Shown here one piece after another: positions 50,785 through 59,439 of a DNA stretch of 64,000 nt (its first letter is position 1; every line of letters begins with the position of its first letter). The translations under genes and the position numbers were made by a program. Location of the stretch: assembly GCF_014642675.1 (NCBI RefSeq), contig NZ_BMIS01000006.1:1-64000 (forward strand), given 5' to 3'. Origin of the DNA: Nesterenkonia cremea (GTDB taxonomy: Bacteria > Actinomycetota > Actinomycetes > Actinomycetales > Micrococcaceae). The notes beneath the pieces are model-generated. The model saw only the letters and a program-made list of their open reading frames with translations, searched no databases and was not told the origin of the DNA.

Positions 50785-51999
50785 TCAGACCGCAGCCATG
50801 CCGTGGGGATCGATCACGAACTTCTGGGCCGCCCCGCTGTCGAACTGCTGGTAGCCCTGCGGCGCCTCATCCAAGCTGATCTTCGTGGCGCGCACCGCCT
50901 TCGCGATGTCCGCCTTGTCATGGAGGATCAGGTTCATCAGCTTCCGGTTGTACTGCTTCACCGGGCACTGACCGGTCATGAAGTGATGCGACTTCGCCCA
51001 CCCCAAGCCCAGCCGCACACCCAGGGTTCCCTCTTTGGCGGCGTCGTCCACCGCACCCGGATCACCGGTCACATATAGGCCGGGGATCCCGATGCCGGCT
51101 CCGGCTCGGGCTACGCCCATACAGTCGTTGAGCACCGTGGCCGGTGCCTCATCGGCGTCGGCCCCATGTCCGCGGGCCTCGAAGCCCACCGCATCCACTG
51201 CGGCGTCCACCTCAGGATCACCGGTGACCTCAGCGATCTTCTCCTCCAAGGTCCCGTCCGTGGTCAGATCGATGCCCACACAGCCGAAGCTCTCCGCCTG
51301 GCGCAGCCGGTCGGCGTTCATATCGCCCACCATCACCACAGAGGCGCCCAGCAGCTGAGCCGAATGCGCGGCGGCCAGGCCCACCGGTCCGGCGCCTGCC
51401 ACATAGACCGTGGAGCCTGTGGTCACCCCGGCCGTATAGGCGCCGTGATACCCCGTGGGGAAGATGTCCGAGAGCATGGTCAGGTCCAGGATCTTCTCCA
51501 GCGCCTGATCCCGGTCCGGGAACTTCAGCAGGTTGAAATCGGCATAGGGGACCATCACATACTCGGCCTGCCCGCCGATCCAGCCGCCCATATCCACATA
51601 GCCGTATGCGGCACCCGCACGCGCCGGATTCACATTCAGGCAGATGCCCGTCTTGCCCTCCTCGCACATCCGGCAGCGGCCGCAGGCGATGTTGAAGGGG
51701 ACCGAGCAGATATCGCCCTCACGGACGAACAGCACATCCTCACCGGCCTCCACCACCTCGCCGGTGATCTCATGGCCGAGCGTCTGGCCGACCGGAGCAG
51801 TGGTGCGGCCGCGGACCATATGCTGATCCGAACCACAGATGTTCGTAGTGGTGACCTTCAGGATCGCAGCATGCGGAGCCTTCTGCGTGATCCTGAAGTG
51901 ATCCGCCACCTCCTTGGGGACCTCCAAACGGGGATAGTCGATACTCTCGACCTCCACCTCACCAGGCCCCTTATAGACGACGACGCGGTTGCTGCCCAT
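50785..51999 (-). CDS. fdhA: Glutathione-independent formaldehyde dehydrogenase (zinc, FdhA type)
   Basis: A 404-residue medium-chain zinc dehydrogenase with tightly bound NAD. Catalytic-zinc segments are NICGSDQHMVRGRT and GHEITGEVVEAG; the structural zinc is in ACGRCRMCEEGKTGIC. The YVAGAGPVGLAAAHSAQLLG loop binds the cofactor, and the long insert with GHGADADE and VLNDCMGVARAGAGIGIPGL is typical of this subgroup. It heads an operon with glpF and glpK; an aldehyde connected with glycerol or another C1/C3 substrate is possible, but the natural substrate is not shown. Confidence 0.88.
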   Translation of the reverse strand: MGSNRVVVYKGPGEVEVESIDYPRLEVPKEVADHFRITQKAPHAAILKVTTTNICGSDQHMVRGRTTAPVGQTLGHEITGEVVEAGEDVLFVREGDICSVPFNIACGRCRMCEEGKTGICLNVNPARAGAAYGYVDMGGWIGGQAEYVMVPYADFNLLKFPDRDQALEKILDLTMLSDIFPTGYHGAYTAGVTTGSTVYVAGAGPVGLAAAHSAQLLGASVVMVGDMNADRLRQAESFGCVGIDLTTDGTLEEKIAEVTGDPEVDAAVDAVGFEARGHGADADEAPATVLNDCMGVARAGAGIGIPGLYVTGDPGAVDDAAKEGTLGVRLGLGWAKSHHFMTGQCPVKQYNRKLMNLILHDKADIAKAVRATKISLDEAPQGYQQFDSGAAQKFVIDPHGMAAV

Positions 52000-52036
52000 G
52001 ACTGACTCCTTCGTCGGTGGTGAATGCCAGGCGGTA

Positions 52037-52052
52037 GGTGGCCTGGGTCACA
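52037..52052 (-). promoter_or_regulatory. Weak CRP/GlxR-like site upstream of fdhA
   Basis: Minus strand TGTGACCCAGGCCACC resembles TGTGA-n6-TCACA: the first half is exact, the second has two mismatches. It lies 38-53 bases before the fdhA start, where an activator of glycerol use could bind. Confidence 0.25.
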
Positions 52053-52225
52053 TTCGCTCTTTGACCATACCGGAGCAGTGTTGTGTGGGGAAGGTTGTGG
52101 CGCATGGGGTCCGAGTGGGGTGTGCCGGGACTGCCCGCGCCGTTCGTGTGGGGTCAGAGCGGCGATTGCAGTGGGCTCGGGGAGGTTCTTCCTGCCCTAT
52201 CTTCTGCCGACGCCCTATGCGCTGC

Positions 52226-52981
52226 TCAGGAGGCGAGGCCGTAGCGGTCCAGGACGATGCGGGGGAGTTCGGCGGGGACTCGGGGAGTGTCCTCGTGGAG
52301 GTGGAGGAGAGGCTGGGTGATGACCGCGGCTCCGGCCTCGGTGGCGCGGGACTCCAGGAGGTCCTGGAAGTAGCCCGGGGCCAGGAGGTAGCTCACCACG
52401 GCCACACGGCCGGAGGGGTTCTGCTCCTGGGCGGCGCGGACGGCGGCGGGGACCGAAGGCTGCGCGAAGGAGAGGTAGGCGTCCTGCACCGGGGTGCCCA
52501 GGCGCTCGCTCAGCAGCCGCGCCGTCTCACCCACATCGCGCACCGCCGAGGTGTCCGAGGAGCCCGCCGCCGCCAGGATGACCGTGTCTTGGCCGAGCTC
52601 GGCTCCGGCCTCCTCCAGGCGGCGCTGCAGCACTGCGGCCAGCCGCTCGTCCGGGCCCAGGGCTCCGGCGATCACGGCGGGGCGCCCGGCGGCATCCACC
52701 GCCTCCTTCATATCCACATTCACGTGGAACCCCGCAGAGAGCAGCAGCGGCACCAGCACCGCCGGCTCGCCCTCGGGCAGGGCGTCCAGAGTGGCGGCGA
52801 CATCGGGCTGCTGGACATCCACATGCCCCAGCTTCACCGTGCCCACGGGACGGCCGGCCTCATGCTCGGAGGCGGCCAGCCGCTGGACCTCATCGGCCAG
52901 AGCCTGGACCACCGCCTGTCCGGCAGGGGAGGAGGTGCCGTGGGAGATGGCCGCCAGCGCGGCCGGCCTCGGGGGCATCAT
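52226..52981 (-). CDS. Sirohydrochlorin chelatase-like protein (CbiX/SirB)
   Basis: A 251-residue double-domain CbiX protein that places a metal, iron for siroheme, into sirohydrochlorin. The first metal-site histidine is in AISHGTSSPAGQAV, and HVDVQQPDVAATL, PLLLSAGFHVNVDM and YLLAPGYFQDLLESRA are the family segments. Its ATG overlaps the nirD stop (ATGA), so cofactor insertion is coupled to the small nitrite reductase subunit. The oxidation step from precorrin-2 could be done by an enzyme elsewhere. Confidence 0.88.
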   Translation of the reverse strand: MMPPRPAALAAISHGTSSPAGQAVVQALADEVQRLAASEHEAGRPVGTVKLGHVDVQQPDVAATLDALPEGEPAVLVPLLLSAGFHVNVDMKEAVDAAGRPAVIAGALGPDERLAAVLQRRLEEAGAELGQDTVILAAAGSSDTSAVRDVGETARLLSERLGTPVQDAYLSFAQPSVPAAVRAAQEQNPSGRVAVVSYLLAPGYFQDLLESRATEAGAAVITQPLLHLHEDTPRVPAELPRIVLDRYGLAS

Positions 52982-53325
52982 GCCTTCACCTCGAGGTTGC
53001 CGTCCTCCACGCGGACCTCATAGGTGCGCAGCGCCGGACCCTCCTCGGAGAGGCATTCGCCGGTCACCAGGCTGTAGACCTGTTTGTGGATAGGGGAGGC
53101 CAGTGTGGGTGTCTCACCCTTGGATCCCACGATCCCGCGGGCCATCACATTGGCCTTGGCCACCGGATCCCAGTGGTCCAGGGCGAAGAGCCGCTCATCG
53201 GACAGCCGGACCAGAGCGATCTGGGCGCCGTCGACCAGCGCGGCCTCGCCCCACATCGGTTCCAGCTCATCCAGCGGGCAGATGTGGTGCCAGCGTGCAG
53301 TGTCAGTCGCGTGTTCTGTGCTCAC
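52978..53325 (-). CDS. nirD: Nitrite reductase small subunit (NirD)
   Basis: A 115-residue Rieske-like fold protein partnering NirB, starting at GTG 53325 with GGGGACG before it. RWHHICPLDELEPMWGEAAL, LFALDHWDPVAKANVMARGI and SPIHKQVYSLVTGECL fit NirD; the [2Fe-2S] ligands of true Rieske proteins are absent, as usual in NirD. It is divergent from nirB across 160 bases rather than following it, which is unusual. Confidence 0.93.
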   Translation of the reverse strand: MSTEHATDTARWHHICPLDELEPMWGEAALVDGAQIALVRLSDERLFALDHWDPVAKANVMARGIVGSKGETPTLASPIHKQVYSLVTGECLSEEGPALRTYEVRVEDGNLEVKA

Positions 53326-53378
53326 CGTCCCCACTGTAGGCGAGTGCAGTTTCAGCCCGCCTGCGCGGGTGTGAAGCA

Positions 53379-53391
53379 GGCATAAAATGCC
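53379..53391. promoter_or_regulatory. Short perfect inverted repeat in the nirD-nirB promoter region
   Basis: GGCAT-AAA-ATGCC, 5-base arms with a 3-base centre, 54 bases before the nirD start and 95 before nirB. It could be an operator or part of a promoter -10 (TAAAAT). Confidence 0.35.
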
Positions 53392-53425
53392 TCTCAGGCA
53401 GGGGCTCAGAACGGCTGAAAACCAT

Positions 53426-53463
53426 GTCACACTCGCTTTACACATGGGATACGCCAGGGAAAT
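53426..53463 (+). promoter_or_regulatory. Probable GlnR box and promoter of nirB
   Basis: Four boxes at exact 11-nt steps: GTCAC (53426), TTTAC (53437), GATAC (53448), GAAAT (53459), fitting gTnAc-n6-GaAAc-n6-gTnAc-n6-GaAAc with one exact and two near matches; TTTAC is poor. The last box starts 27 bases before the ATG, as at narK. A -10-like TAGCGT 6 bases before the ATG suggests a leaderless or nearly leaderless transcript. Confidence 0.6.
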
Positions 53464-53485
53464 CGCCTCTCCGTAGCGTGGGGAT

Positions 53486-56248
53486 ATGTCTCCCACCCAG
53501 ACCCGTGATGCCATCGCCCTCGAAGGGGTCCGTCATATTGCCGTCGTCGGCGGAGGGCCTGCTGCGCACCGGTTGGTCGAGGCGCTGATCTCCCGCGGAC
53601 CCGCTGACACCCGCATCAGCCTCTTCACCGAGGAGGCGCTGCCTCCCTATGACCGCGTGGGTCTGTCCAAGCGCTTCGAGGACCCGCAGGACGACCTCCT
53701 GCTGGGAGACCCCGTCCTTTGGGAGAGCCCCAAGGTCACCCTGCGCACCGCCACACCGGTGACCGCTCTGGATCCTGAGGCCAAGACCATCACTACGACG
53801 CCGGCCGCGGACCAGGGCGGAAGCGGCGAGTCCACTGTGATCAGCTTCGACGAAGTCGTGCTGGCCACCGGCTCCACCGCCCCTGCACCGCCCATCGAGG
53901 GCAGCGAGGAGATCGCGGTCTACCGCACCCTCGACGACGTCGACTGGCTGACCCAGCGCGTGGAGGAGCTGCGCGAGGAGCTCGGGCGTACCCCACACTG
54001 CGCCGTCATCGGCGGCGGCCTGCTCGGACTGGAGGCCGCCGGCGGGCTCAAGGGACGCGGCGCCACGGTGACCATCGTCCACTCCCGGGACTACCTGATG
54101 AACGCCCAGCTGGACGAGGGCGGCGGACGCACGCTGAACCGGCTGCTGGCCAAGGAGGGCTATGACCTCCACCTGGGGGAGCGGCCCTCCGCACTGTCCG
54201 TCAACGGTGCCGGCTCCTTCCGCTGCACCCTGAACTTCAGCGAGACCTCCGACGTCTCGGCAGACCTGATCGTCGCCGCCATCGGGATCACCGCCCGCGA
54301 TGAGCTGGGACGCAGCGCAGGCCTGGAGACCGACCCGCGCGGCGGCATCGTCATCGATCAGACCTGTGCCACCTCGGCGCCCAATGTTTGGGCCATCGGC
54401 GAGGTGGCCAACTATGAGGGCATCTGCATGGGCCTGGTGGCCCCGGCCAATGCTATGGCCGAAGTGGTGGCCGACCGGCTGCTCGGCGGCGAGGCCAGCT
54501 TCGACGGTTTCGACACCGCCGCCAAGCTGAAGCTGGCCGGTATGGATGTGGCCAGCTTCGGCGACACCTTCGGGCACACCGAGGGTGCCTTGGAAGTGGT
54601 CTACGCCGACGCCGTCGGGGGTATCTACCAGAAGCTGGTGGTCACCGATGACGCCTCCACCCTGTTGGGCGGGGTCTTCGTGGGCGATGCCACCCCGTAC
54701 TCCTCGCTGCGCCCGCTGCTGGGCCGCGAGCTGCCCGCCGAGCCCGGGGCCTTCCTCTCGGCCTCCGGCGGCGACGTGGACATGGACCTGCCCGACGACG
54801 CTGAGGTCTGCTCCTGCAAGGCCGTCTGCGCCGGGCACATCCGTGAGGCGGTGAAAGGTGAGACCACGGGTGAGCCGATCACCGATATGGGTGGGCTGAA
54901 GAAGTGCACCACGGTGGGCACCCAGTGCGGCTCCTGCGTGCCGCTGGCCAAGAAGACCATGGAGAAGGAGATGCTCATGCAGGGCATGGAGGTCTCCAAG
55001 GCCATGTGCGAGCACTTCGAGCACTCCCGCGCCGAGCTCTTCGAGGTGGTCCAGGCGACCCAGCTGACCTCCTTCACCGAGATCGTGGACCGCTTCGGCT
55101 CTCCGGCGGACTCCAGCGTCAACTTCGGCTGCGACATCTGCAAGCCCGCTGTGGCTTCCATGCTGGCGGCCCTGCATGACGAGTACATCCTGGACAGCGG
55201 CCGTGGTGCGCTGCAGGACACCAACGACCGTGCGCTGGCCAATATGCAGCGCAACGGCACCTACTCTGTGATGCCGCGCATCCCGGCCGGTGAGATCACC
55301 CCGGACAAGCTGTCGGTCATCGCCGAGGTGGCCAAGGAGTTCGGTCTCTACACCAAGATCTCCGCGGCTCAGCGCATCGACCTCTTCGGCGCCCGGCTGG
55401 AGCAGCTGCCCAAGATCTGGATGCGTCTGGTGGACGCCGGCTTCGAATCGGGTCAGGCCTACGGCAAGGCGCTGCGCAACGTGAAGTCCTGTGTGGGCAC
55501 CACCTGGTGCCGCTACGGGCTGCAGGACTCGGTGGCTATGGGCATCCGCTTGGAGAACCGCTATAAGGGTCTGCGCTCGCCACATAAGATGAAGTTCGGC
55601 GTCTCCGGCTGCGCCCGCGAATGCGCGGAGGCGCGCGGCAAGGACGCCGGTGTGATCGCCACCCCGGAGGGTTGGAACCTCTACGTCGGCGGCAACGGCG
55701 GCGCCACTCCGGTCCATGCCCAGCTGCTGGCCAAGGATCTCGATGATGAGACGCTGATCAAGTACATGGACCGCTACCTCATGTACTACATCCGCACCGC
55801 CGACCGCCTGCAGCGCACGGCCCGCTGGATGGAGGAGCTGCCCGGAGGAGTGGATCATGTCTATGACGTGGTCGTGAAGGACACTCTGGGCATCGCCGAG
55901 GACCTCGAGGCCGCCATGGCCGAGCATGTGGACCGCTATGAGGATGAATGGGCCGCCACTCTGAAGGACCCGGAGAAGCTGCGCCGCTTCCGCTCCTTCA
56001 TCAACGCCCCGGAGGCCCCGGACACCGATCTGAAGTACGTGGTGGAGCGCGACCAGGTCCGGCCCGCCTTCGAGGAGGAGAAGCAGGCCGCCGAGGCGGG
56101 CGAGGGCCCGGTGCTGCTGGGCCCGGTCATCCCGGTCCGCCCCGACGCTGACGTCGATCCTCCGGACGGCGAGGACGAGTCCATGATTGATGAGGACCTC
56201 GAGCTGGTCGGCGCCCCCGCCGAGGGCTGGAAGGCAGGTGCCCCGTGA
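53486..56248 (+). CDS. nirB: Nitrite reductase [NAD(P)H] large subunit
   Basis: Six-electron reduction of nitrite to ammonium in the cytoplasm. The 920-residue protein has an FAD/NAD module (VVGGGPAAHRLVEALI; VIGGGLLGLEAAGGL; ANVWAIGEV-like PNVWAIGEVANYEG), a [2Fe-2S] BFD domain (CSCKAVCAGHIREAV, TQCGSCVP), and sulfite-reductase-like halves with the [4Fe-4S]-siroheme ligands Cys669, Cys675, Cys709 and Cys713 (CVGTTWCRYG, CARECAE). The last 60 residues are acidic and longer than usual. cobA overlaps its stop by 4 bases. Confidence 0.95.
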   Translation: MSPTQTRDAIALEGVRHIAVVGGGPAAHRLVEALISRGPADTRISLFTEEALPPYDRVGLSKRFEDPQDDLLLGDPVLWESPKVTLRTATPVTALDPEAKTITTTPAADQGGSGESTVISFDEVVLATGSTAPAPPIEGSEEIAVYRTLDDVDWLTQRVEELREELGRTPHCAVIGGGLLGLEAAGGLKGRGATVTIVHSRDYLMNAQLDEGGGRTLNRLLAKEGYDLHLGERPSALSVNGAGSFRCTLNFSETSDVSADLIVAAIGITARDELGRSAGLETDPRGGIVIDQTCATSAPNVWAIGEVANYEGICMGLVAPANAMAEVVADRLLGGEASFDGFDTAAKLKLAGMDVASFGDTFGHTEGALEVVYADAVGGIYQKLVVTDDASTLLGGVFVGDATPYSSLRPLLGRELPAEPGAFLSASGGDVDMDLPDDAEVCSCKAVCAGHIREAVKGETTGEPITDMGGLKKCTTVGTQCGSCVPLAKKTMEKEMLMQGMEVSKAMCEHFEHSRAELFEVVQATQLTSFTEIVDRFGSPADSSVNFGCDICKPAVASMLAALHDEYILDSGRGALQDTNDRALANMQRNGTYSVMPRIPAGEITPDKLSVIAEVAKEFGLYTKISAAQRIDLFGARLEQLPKIWMRLVDAGFESGQAYGKALRNVKSCVGTTWCRYGLQDSVAMGIRLENRYKGLRSPHKMKFGVSGCARECAEARGKDAGVIATPEGWNLYVGGNGGATPVHAQLLAKDLDDETLIKYMDRYLMYYIRTADRLQRTARWMEELPGGVDHVYDVVVKDTLGIAEDLEAAMAEHVDRYEDEWAATLKDPEKLRRFRSFINAPEAPDTDLKYVVERDQVRPAFEEEKQAAEAGEGPVLLGPVIPVRPDADVDPPDGEDESMIDEDLELVGAPAEGWKAGAP

Positions 56249-57141
56249 GCCGAGAGGAACCGCGCAGCAGCTCCGCACAGAACCACAGCCCGACGCCGGC
56301 CGCCGGCGTCGGCGAGGCGGCCGAGTCTGCTGCGGGAGCCCGGCCCGGCCGGATCACCCTGGTGGGCGGCGGCCCGGGTGCCGCGGATCTGATGACCGTC
56401 CGCGCCCGGGACACGCTGGCGGCCGCCGACGTCGTGCTCTATGACCGGCTGGCCCCCACCGATGACCTGCGGGCCTGGGCTCCGCAGGCTCAGCTCTTCG
56501 ATGTGGGGAAGCGGCCTGGACATCACCGGGTCACACAGGAGAACATCCACTCGATGATGATTGACGCCGCCTGCCGCGGACAGCATGTGGTCCGGTTCAA
56601 AGGCGGGGACCCCTTCGTCTTCGGCCGTGGCTGTGAGGAGGTCGCCGCCTGCCGCGACGCCGGCATCCCAGTGACCGTGGTCCCCGGGCTGACCTCTGCG
56701 GTGGCCGTGCCCGCAGCCGCCGGCATTCCGGTGACCGCCCGCGGCATCAACCGCGCCTTCACCGTGATCTCCGGACATGACCCGCTCACCGAGGAGGAGC
56801 TGGCCGGGCTGACCAGCCTGGGCGGCACGGTGGTGGTCCTGATGGGTGTGGGCACACTGGGCCACACGGTGGAGGGTCTGCGCCGCCACGGCCTCTCCGA
56901 CGACACTCCGGTGGGTGTGGTGGAGAAGGGCTACAGCCCGGAGCAGCGGGTCTGCCTGGGGCTGTTGGACGAGATTCTCTCGGCCACTGCGGCTCAGCGG
57001 ATCAGCTCCCCGGCCGTGCTGGTGATCGGCGAGGTGGTCCGTCTGGCCGCCGACGGTCCCGGGCGCGGAGAGGCCCGGACTGAGGAGGACGCCGCCGGCG
57101 TCGTGCGTGAGGCTGCGCTGCAGGCGGGGGCTCTCGTATGA
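56245..57141 (+). CDS. cobA: Uroporphyrinogen-III C-methyltransferase (siroheme branch)
   Basis: Two SAM-dependent methylations turn uroporphyrinogen III into precorrin-2. The 298-residue protein has an extra 35-residue start, then ITLVGGGPGAADLMTVRARD, VLYDRLAP, VRFKGGDPFVFGRGCEE and VVPGLTSAVAVPAAAGIPVT. The dehydrogenase domain of CysG-type fusions is absent; ferrochelation could come from the nearby CbiX. GTG start overlaps nirB (GTGA), so siroheme supply is coupled to its user. Confidence 0.94.
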   Translation: MSREEPRSSSAQNHSPTPAAGVGEAAESAAGARPGRITLVGGGPGAADLMTVRARDTLAAADVVLYDRLAPTDDLRAWAPQAQLFDVGKRPGHHRVTQENIHSMMIDAACRGQHVVRFKGGDPFVFGRGCEEVAACRDAGIPVTVVPGLTSAVAVPAAAGIPVTARGINRAFTVISGHDPLTEEELAGLTSLGGTVVVLMGVGTLGHTVEGLRRHGLSDDTPVGVVEKGYSPEQRVCLGLLDEILSATAAQRISSPAVLVIGEVVRLAADGPGRGEARTEEDAAGVVREAALQAGALV

Positions 57142-58316
57142 GCGCTGCCGAGCAGTCCGTCACCAGCACCGCCGCCCCCAGCGCCTCCAGTCCGGACCTC
57201 GGGGCGGTGCCGGTGCTGCCGCAGACCCTGGCCGGCTTCAGGATCGGGGTGACCTCGGACCGGCGCAGCGATGAGCTGATCTCTGCCTTCGAGCGCCGCG
57301 GGGCCGAGGTGATGCACGCTCCGGCGCTGCGGATCGCTCCGCTGACCGAGTCGGTGACCCTGCAGCAGGACACCAATGAGGTCATCGCCGCCCAGCCCGA
57401 CTTCGCGATCATCACCACCGCCTATGGGATGCGCCGCTGGGCGGAGGCCGCCGAGACCTACGGGGTCTGGAACGAGCTGTACGAGGCGCTGGAGCAGGCC
57501 GCCATCCTGGTGCGCGGCCCCAAGGCCCGCGGCGCAGTGCGCGCCTGCGGGATGGACGACGACGGCGCCGCCGAGGATGAGCGGACCGACACCGTCCTGG
57601 ACATGCTCCTGGAGCGCGACATCAGCGGCAAGACGGTGGCCTTCCAGCTGCACGGGCTGCTGGACCACGAGCAGATCCGCCGGCTGGAGGACGCCGGGGC
57701 GCGCGTGGTCACGGTGATGCCCTACACCTGGGCCAAGCCGGAGGAAGACAACGAGCTGCTGCGCATGATCGACGCCGTCATCGAGCGCCAGCTGGACATC
57801 GTCACCTTCACCGCGGCGCCGGCTGTGGACGCCTTCCTGGGCGTGGCCCAGCAGTATGGGCGGCATGAGGAGCTGCTGGAGGCGCTGAAGACCGACGTCA
57901 TCTCCGCCGCCGTCGGCGGGGTGACCGCAGGGCCGCTGACCGACGCCGGCGTCGAGGCTGTCATCCCCAACCGCTGGCGGCTGGGCGCGATGATCAAGAA
58001 GGTCTGTGACCACTTGGAGCAGCACCACACCATGCGCCTGGAGACGCAGCATGGCCCGGCCGAGCTGCGCGGGGCCGAGCTGAGCATGCCCGAGGTCAGC
58101 GAGGAGTCCATCCGTCTGGCTCCCGGCCCGCTGGCGGTGTTGCGCGCTCTGATGGAGGCGAAAGGGGCGGTCCTCTCCCGCGAAGAGCTGCTGGCTGAGG
58201 TCCGGTGCTGCGATTCCGAACACGCATTGGAGATGTGGGTCTCGCGTCTGCGCAGAGCCATCCCGGCAGATGTGGTCCAGACCGTGGTCAAGCGCGGGTA
58301 CCGCATCACGGTCTGA
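57138..58316 (+). CDS. HemD-like uroporphyrinogen-III synthase fused to a winged-helix DNA-binding domain (NnaR-like)
   Basis: The 392-residue protein has a HemD fold at about 30-275 (FRIGVTSDRRSDELISAFER; FAIITTAYGMRRWAEAA; VTFTAAPAVDAFLGVA; DVISAAVGGVTAGPLTDAGV) and a C-terminal OmpR-type winged helix at about 305-390 (PLAVLRALMEAKGAVLSREE, RLRRAIPADVVQTVVKRGYR). The same fusion is known in actinobacteria as NnaR, a co-activator with GlnR of nitrate and nitrite genes. Location directly behind nirB and cobA supports a regulator of this cluster. Whether it still makes uroporphyrinogen III is open. Start overlaps cobA (ATGA). Confidence 0.85.
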   Translation: MSAAEQSVTSTAAPSASSPDLGAVPVLPQTLAGFRIGVTSDRRSDELISAFERRGAEVMHAPALRIAPLTESVTLQQDTNEVIAAQPDFAIITTAYGMRRWAEAAETYGVWNELYEALEQAAILVRGPKARGAVRACGMDDDGAAEDERTDTVLDMLLERDISGKTVAFQLHGLLDHEQIRRLEDAGARVVTVMPYTWAKPEEDNELLRMIDAVIERQLDIVTFTAAPAVDAFLGVAQQYGRHEELLEALKTDVISAAVGGVTAGPLTDAGVEAVIPNRWRLGAMIKKVCDHLEQHHTMRLETQHGPAELRGAELSMPEVSEESIRLAPGPLAVLRALMEAKGAVLSREELLAEVRCCDSEHALEMWVSRLRRAIPADVVQTVVKRGYRITV

Positions 58317-58322
58317 ACGCAG

Positions 58323-58358
58323 TCGTCCTAAGGGCTTGCCACGACCGGGGGAGGACGA
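58323..58358. terminator. Weak hairpin between the HemD fusion gene and the SorC gene
   Basis: TCGTCCT (58323-58329) and AGGACGA (58352-58358) form a 7-base stem between convergent genes. No T-run follows. Confidence 0.3.
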
Positions 58359-58363
58359 TCTCC

Positions 58364-59329
58364 CTATTCCCCATGGGCCAGCAGATTCGCTGAAGCCTGG
58401 TCGATCACCAGATCGGTGACCAGCCCGGCTGCCAGCACTCCCCGCAGCGCGGGCACCTTATGGGGGCCGTTGACCACGCATGCGCGGCGTGGGATCCGGC
58501 TCAGCTCATCCGGGCGCATTCCGGAGCAGCGGCTGTTCAGCTCGATGGTGCGCCATGATCCGTCGGCGCGCAGAAAGACTGTGCATACGTCGCCGACGAC
58601 CTCCTCATCGGCCAGCTGGTTGAGGTCGTCGCGGCTCAGATAGCCGTCTGCATAGACTTGAGAGGGTCTTCCATCGGCAAAGGCGCCGACTCCGAACACA
58701 GCCACAGAGGTGCGGCGCTGCAGATTCAGCACGCGGGAGGTCGAGCGTTCACGCCAGAGCAGCTGCTTGGTCTGCTCATAGTCGAAGATGGCAGGGACGG
58801 CGAACAGGTGCGGACGTCCCCCGTAGGCCTCGGCGAAGCGCTCCACCACTCCCATCCCCAGCCCTGTCCCCGTCGCCTCGGCGGCCACGGGCTGAGAGTT
58901 CACCGAGCCGTTGAGCTGGACCACCTGGACCCCGGGAACATGACGGTCGGGGAGGTGCTCTGCCACGGAGGTCATCGTCGCTCCCCACGCCGCGCCGATG
59001 ACGGTCTCGGGCTCCACCATCGCGTCGATCACGCCTGCGGCCAGCCGGGCAACGGCATCCTGGGGGGCGGCTTTCCTGCCGCCGGTGTGTGCCACATGGA
59101 CTGTGATGCCGTGCTGTTCGGCGATGCGATGCTCCAGTGCGCTGGGGCGGTCGGTCGGCGGATGCAGGCTGATCCGCACTATTCCCTGGTCTCTGGCCTC
59201 TGCGAGCAGGCGGGACACTGTGGACCGCGAGATCTCCAACTCGCGTGCGATGTACTGCATGGTTCGGTTCTCGCCGTAATACATCTGTGCAGCTGTGTAC
59301 TCGATCTTTTCCCGGTAGGAACCTCTCAT
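58364..59329 (-). CDS. SorC-family transcriptional regulator, probably of glycerol genes
   Basis: A 321-residue regulator with an N-terminal helix-turn-helix (about 5-55: AAQMYYGENRTMQYIARELE, ISRSTVSRLLAEARDQGIVR) and a SorC/DeoR-type sugar-phosphate-binding domain with GAAWGATMTSVAEHL, VVQLNGSVNSQP, VAVFGVGAFADG and ELNSRCSGM. The ATG at 59329 was chosen to begin MRGSYREKIEYTA; the frame upstream is the divergent promoter. It likely senses a phosphorylated C3 compound and controls the divergent glpD-glpF-glpK genes. Confidence 0.88.
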   Translation of the reverse strand: MRGSYREKIEYTAAQMYYGENRTMQYIARELEISRSTVSRLLAEARDQGIVRISLHPPTDRPSALEHRIAEQHGITVHVAHTGGRKAAPQDAVARLAAGVIDAMVEPETVIGAAWGATMTSVAEHLPDRHVPGVQVVQLNGSVNSQPVAAEATGTGLGMGVVERFAEAYGGRPHLFAVPAIFDYEQTKQLLWRERSTSRVLNLQRRTSVAVFGVGAFADGRPSQVYADGYLSRDDLNQLADEEVVGDVCTVFLRADGSWRTIELNSRCSGMRPDELSRIPRRACVVNGPHKVPALRGVLAAGLVTDLVIDQASANLLAHGE

Positions 59330-59351
59330 GGGGGCCAGTCTGCCCCAGAAA

Positions 59352-59365
59352 TGCACACATGTGCA
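59352..59365. promoter_or_regulatory. Candidate SorC operator in the sorC-glpD intergenic region
   Basis: TGCACA-CA-TGTGCA is a perfect 6+2+6 palindrome 22 bases ahead of the regulator start and 75 bases ahead of glpD. A -35-like TTGAGA (59372) for glpD follows within 10 bases, so binding here could control both genes. Confidence 0.55.
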
Positions 59366-59439
59366 CTCCCTTTGAGAAAAAGGTCGTCCTGATATGTCAT
59401 GGAGGTCACACTCACTTCCGAATCTCAGGATGGTGCGCC

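Noticed and set aside
53438..56278. A 946-codon open frame on the minus strand, antisense to nirB
   Set aside because: It is the third-position shadow of nirB: its protein is rich in His, Gly, Val and Leu with no domain, while nirB is unmistakable.
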